The position numbers were made by a program, and so were the translations under genes. A stretch of DNA of 64,000 nucleotides, taken from the NCBI GenBank assembly GCA_034620365.1, contig JAQGEQ010000045.1:930001-994000 (forward strand), written 5' to 3'. How positions within the stretch are numbered: position 1 is the first letter of the stretch; each line of letters starts with the position of its first letter. Shown here in pieces: positions 62,309 to 64,000 of this stretch. Source of the DNA: Pegea sp. RAD2-039 (taxonomy: Eukaryota; Chordata; Thaliacea; Salpida; Salpidae). The notes beneath the pieces were generated by a model. The model searched no databases and was not told the DNA's origin. It was given only the letters and a program-made list of their open reading frames with translations.

Positions 62309-64000
62309 ATCAATTTTACTAGTAGATTGCTGTGAAGTTTATTTTCAGTATAAAGTTGCTTTTGAGGTCGTGTTTATTTTCAAAAACATTTAGAATAAAA
62401 TCAAAATGTTCTTTTATAAATATTTTTATGTTTTTTAATTGTTTGATAATTTACAAAATATAAAAGAATTTGTTAGAATTTAGAGATTTATTTTAATCAT
62501 CAAATCAGATCTTTTTTGTTTAAAGTTATTGAGAAATTGAAGTTCATTAAACGTTTAACAAATTTTTTGTTTAATAAGAAACAATTTCTGTAAAAATAAA
62601 ACATTATTAATTTTAGATTAAAAATAAAAGAGTAATGAAGATCACTTAAGGAGATTCATCTTTCTTGTATCTTCGACCATCTAACCCAACATATTATTTG
62701 ATTTCATTTAGATCATTTTAATTCGTAAATTTATTCATTTTTTTAAGTAGCTTTTTGAACTTGATAGATTTTGTAAATATTTTGTATCAAATTTTAATTA
62801 TTTTTAATCAATTTCTAACAAATGTAAGAAAATTTATTTTCATTTTAAAGTCATTTTTATAAGGTTTTTGATCCAACTATAGTTTTGAAGTCATATTTAT
62901 CTTTCTATTTATCTATTACAATTTTTAATTATATGAATCATCAGCTTAAGTTGCTTTCATAAAATATAAACTAATTTTATTAGTTTTATCAATCATCGAA
63001 ATAAGTTATATAATAAACTATATGGATATATTTTCAATTTATATTTCTTAGATTATATTTGTTAATTATTTTGTAGCAGAATTTTTATAGTATTTATCTC
63101 AGCTGATGTTTTTATCTAATAACAGTGATTAATTGTTTAGTATTTTCACTGAAAATAACGTTTGATCACTAACATCTAGCTTCTAGAACATTTACTTTTA
63201 TCTTACTTCAAAGGTGCTGTTGCTATTTGGAAGAAAAAAGTAGTTGGAGGACTCTAGTAGTGATGAAGTCATTGATCGATTTGTTTTGTAGATATTCAAG
63301 ACGCTAAAGTGTTGACGAGAACCTAAAATCTGCGCGAAATTAATGAAGAATCGAAGAAATTTTTTTCTCGAAGGACCTTTAATATATGAACAAATGTTTT
63401 ATGATTTTACTCGAAAAATATCTAATGAAAGATTGAAAAATTCCCAAAGTTTTACATTTGATTCAAGTTGATAATATTTGATCACTAACTTTGATAAGAG
63501 TTTATTTGCGAATCATTCCGAGTTATTTGTTCCAATTTATTATTTAAATAAAACAAGCTGAAAAAATTTAAGTCAAATCAATTTTGAGTTAAAACTTTTT
63601 AGTTTCAGATTCCAATCTTAGAGATGCTGGTCGGATTTTGTCGAGGTAACTTTGTTTAAGATCATATCTTTAGACTTTCACTGTTGCTTTTCTGAAATCA
63701 GTGTAAATTCAGATAATAATTATTAATAATTTTTAATTATTAGAACTAATTTTATTTGGGATTATTTCACTAATTGGTAAATATTTTATAAATAAAATCT
63801 TATTCTAATTTTTAATGATATTGGAAACAATAAAATTCATCTCTATAATATTCAAATTAATTTCTTACCAGATTAAGTTCAGTAAATTCAATTTTGTATT
63901 TTTTAAAGTCTCTTGTGAATGTAAATATTGTAACCAATTTAGTTTCGAAATATTTGGTCATTTGAAAGTTATTTGTAATTTTCTTAAATTAACTTTAATC
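62309..64000. repeat. KLHL B-type 3' flank (after copy D)
   Basis: Collinear with 43888 to about 45560, with scattered substitutions and small indels. No gene is seen up to the end of the window. Confidence 0.7.

Overview
Eukaryotic, almost certainly metazoan, AT-rich nuclear DNA. Genes are split by GT-AG introns that are often only 46-60 nt long, carry AATAAA signals, and include animal ciliary or sperm components (SPAG6, EFCAB9), a BNIP3-type mitophagy receptor, USP5, ATAD3, mitochondrial MRPS10, thrombospondin-type-1 (TSP1) plus trypsin domains, and BTB-BACK-Kelch (KLHL) genes. A CatSper component, very short introns and a possibly polycistronic gene pair would suit a sponge- or tunicate-like animal, but the sequence alone does not fix the species.

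Layout. 1-2246 (+): ATAD3, lacking its 5' end. 2546-3162 (-): EFCAB9, convergent with ATAD3 and with an X-box-like (RFX) site just upstream. 3430-3690 and 5440-5600 (-): related LINE C-terminal relics. 4050-4629 (+): a KLHL relic in which the promoter flank is fused to the last Kelch exons. 5839-9873 (-): USP5 in 19 exons, one tiny intron swollen by a 28-bp minisatellite. 9950-10660 (-): MRPS10, 76 bp upstream of the USP5 start. 10661-14900: AT-rich gap. 14926-15898 (+): C-type-lectin-like membrane protein. 17396-18896 (-): BNIP3 homologue in six exons. 20440-20650 (-): LINE relic. 21563-24659 (+): SPAG6 in ten exons. 26077-26343: doubtful small ORF. 27774-28841 (+): gene with about 20 copies of an 8-residue acidic/Cys repeat. 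32048-34093 (+): secreted TSP1-trypsin protein. 34625-35628 (-): candidate gene made of very small exons.

35780 to the end: a KLHL cluster. Copy A (36023-38683) is a pseudogene. Copies B (41043-43887), C (51939-54829) and D (59498-62308) each have 11 exons and intact frames of 580, 594 and 573 aa. A 3' tail relic (47191-47257) abuts a LINE remnant. C and D lie in a roughly 7.5-kb tandem duplication. Introns and intergenic DNA of C and D are nearly identical, but several exons differ strongly, with all length changes in multiples of three. This pattern, a family of ubiquitin-ligase substrate adaptors diversifying in its Kelch blades or shuffled by gene conversion, is the most interesting signal here.

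Two palindromes also recur in and around the genes: TGACGTCA (CRE-like) and GTTGCCATGACAAC (RFX X-box-like). All exon coordinates come from reading splice sites and protein similarity by eye.
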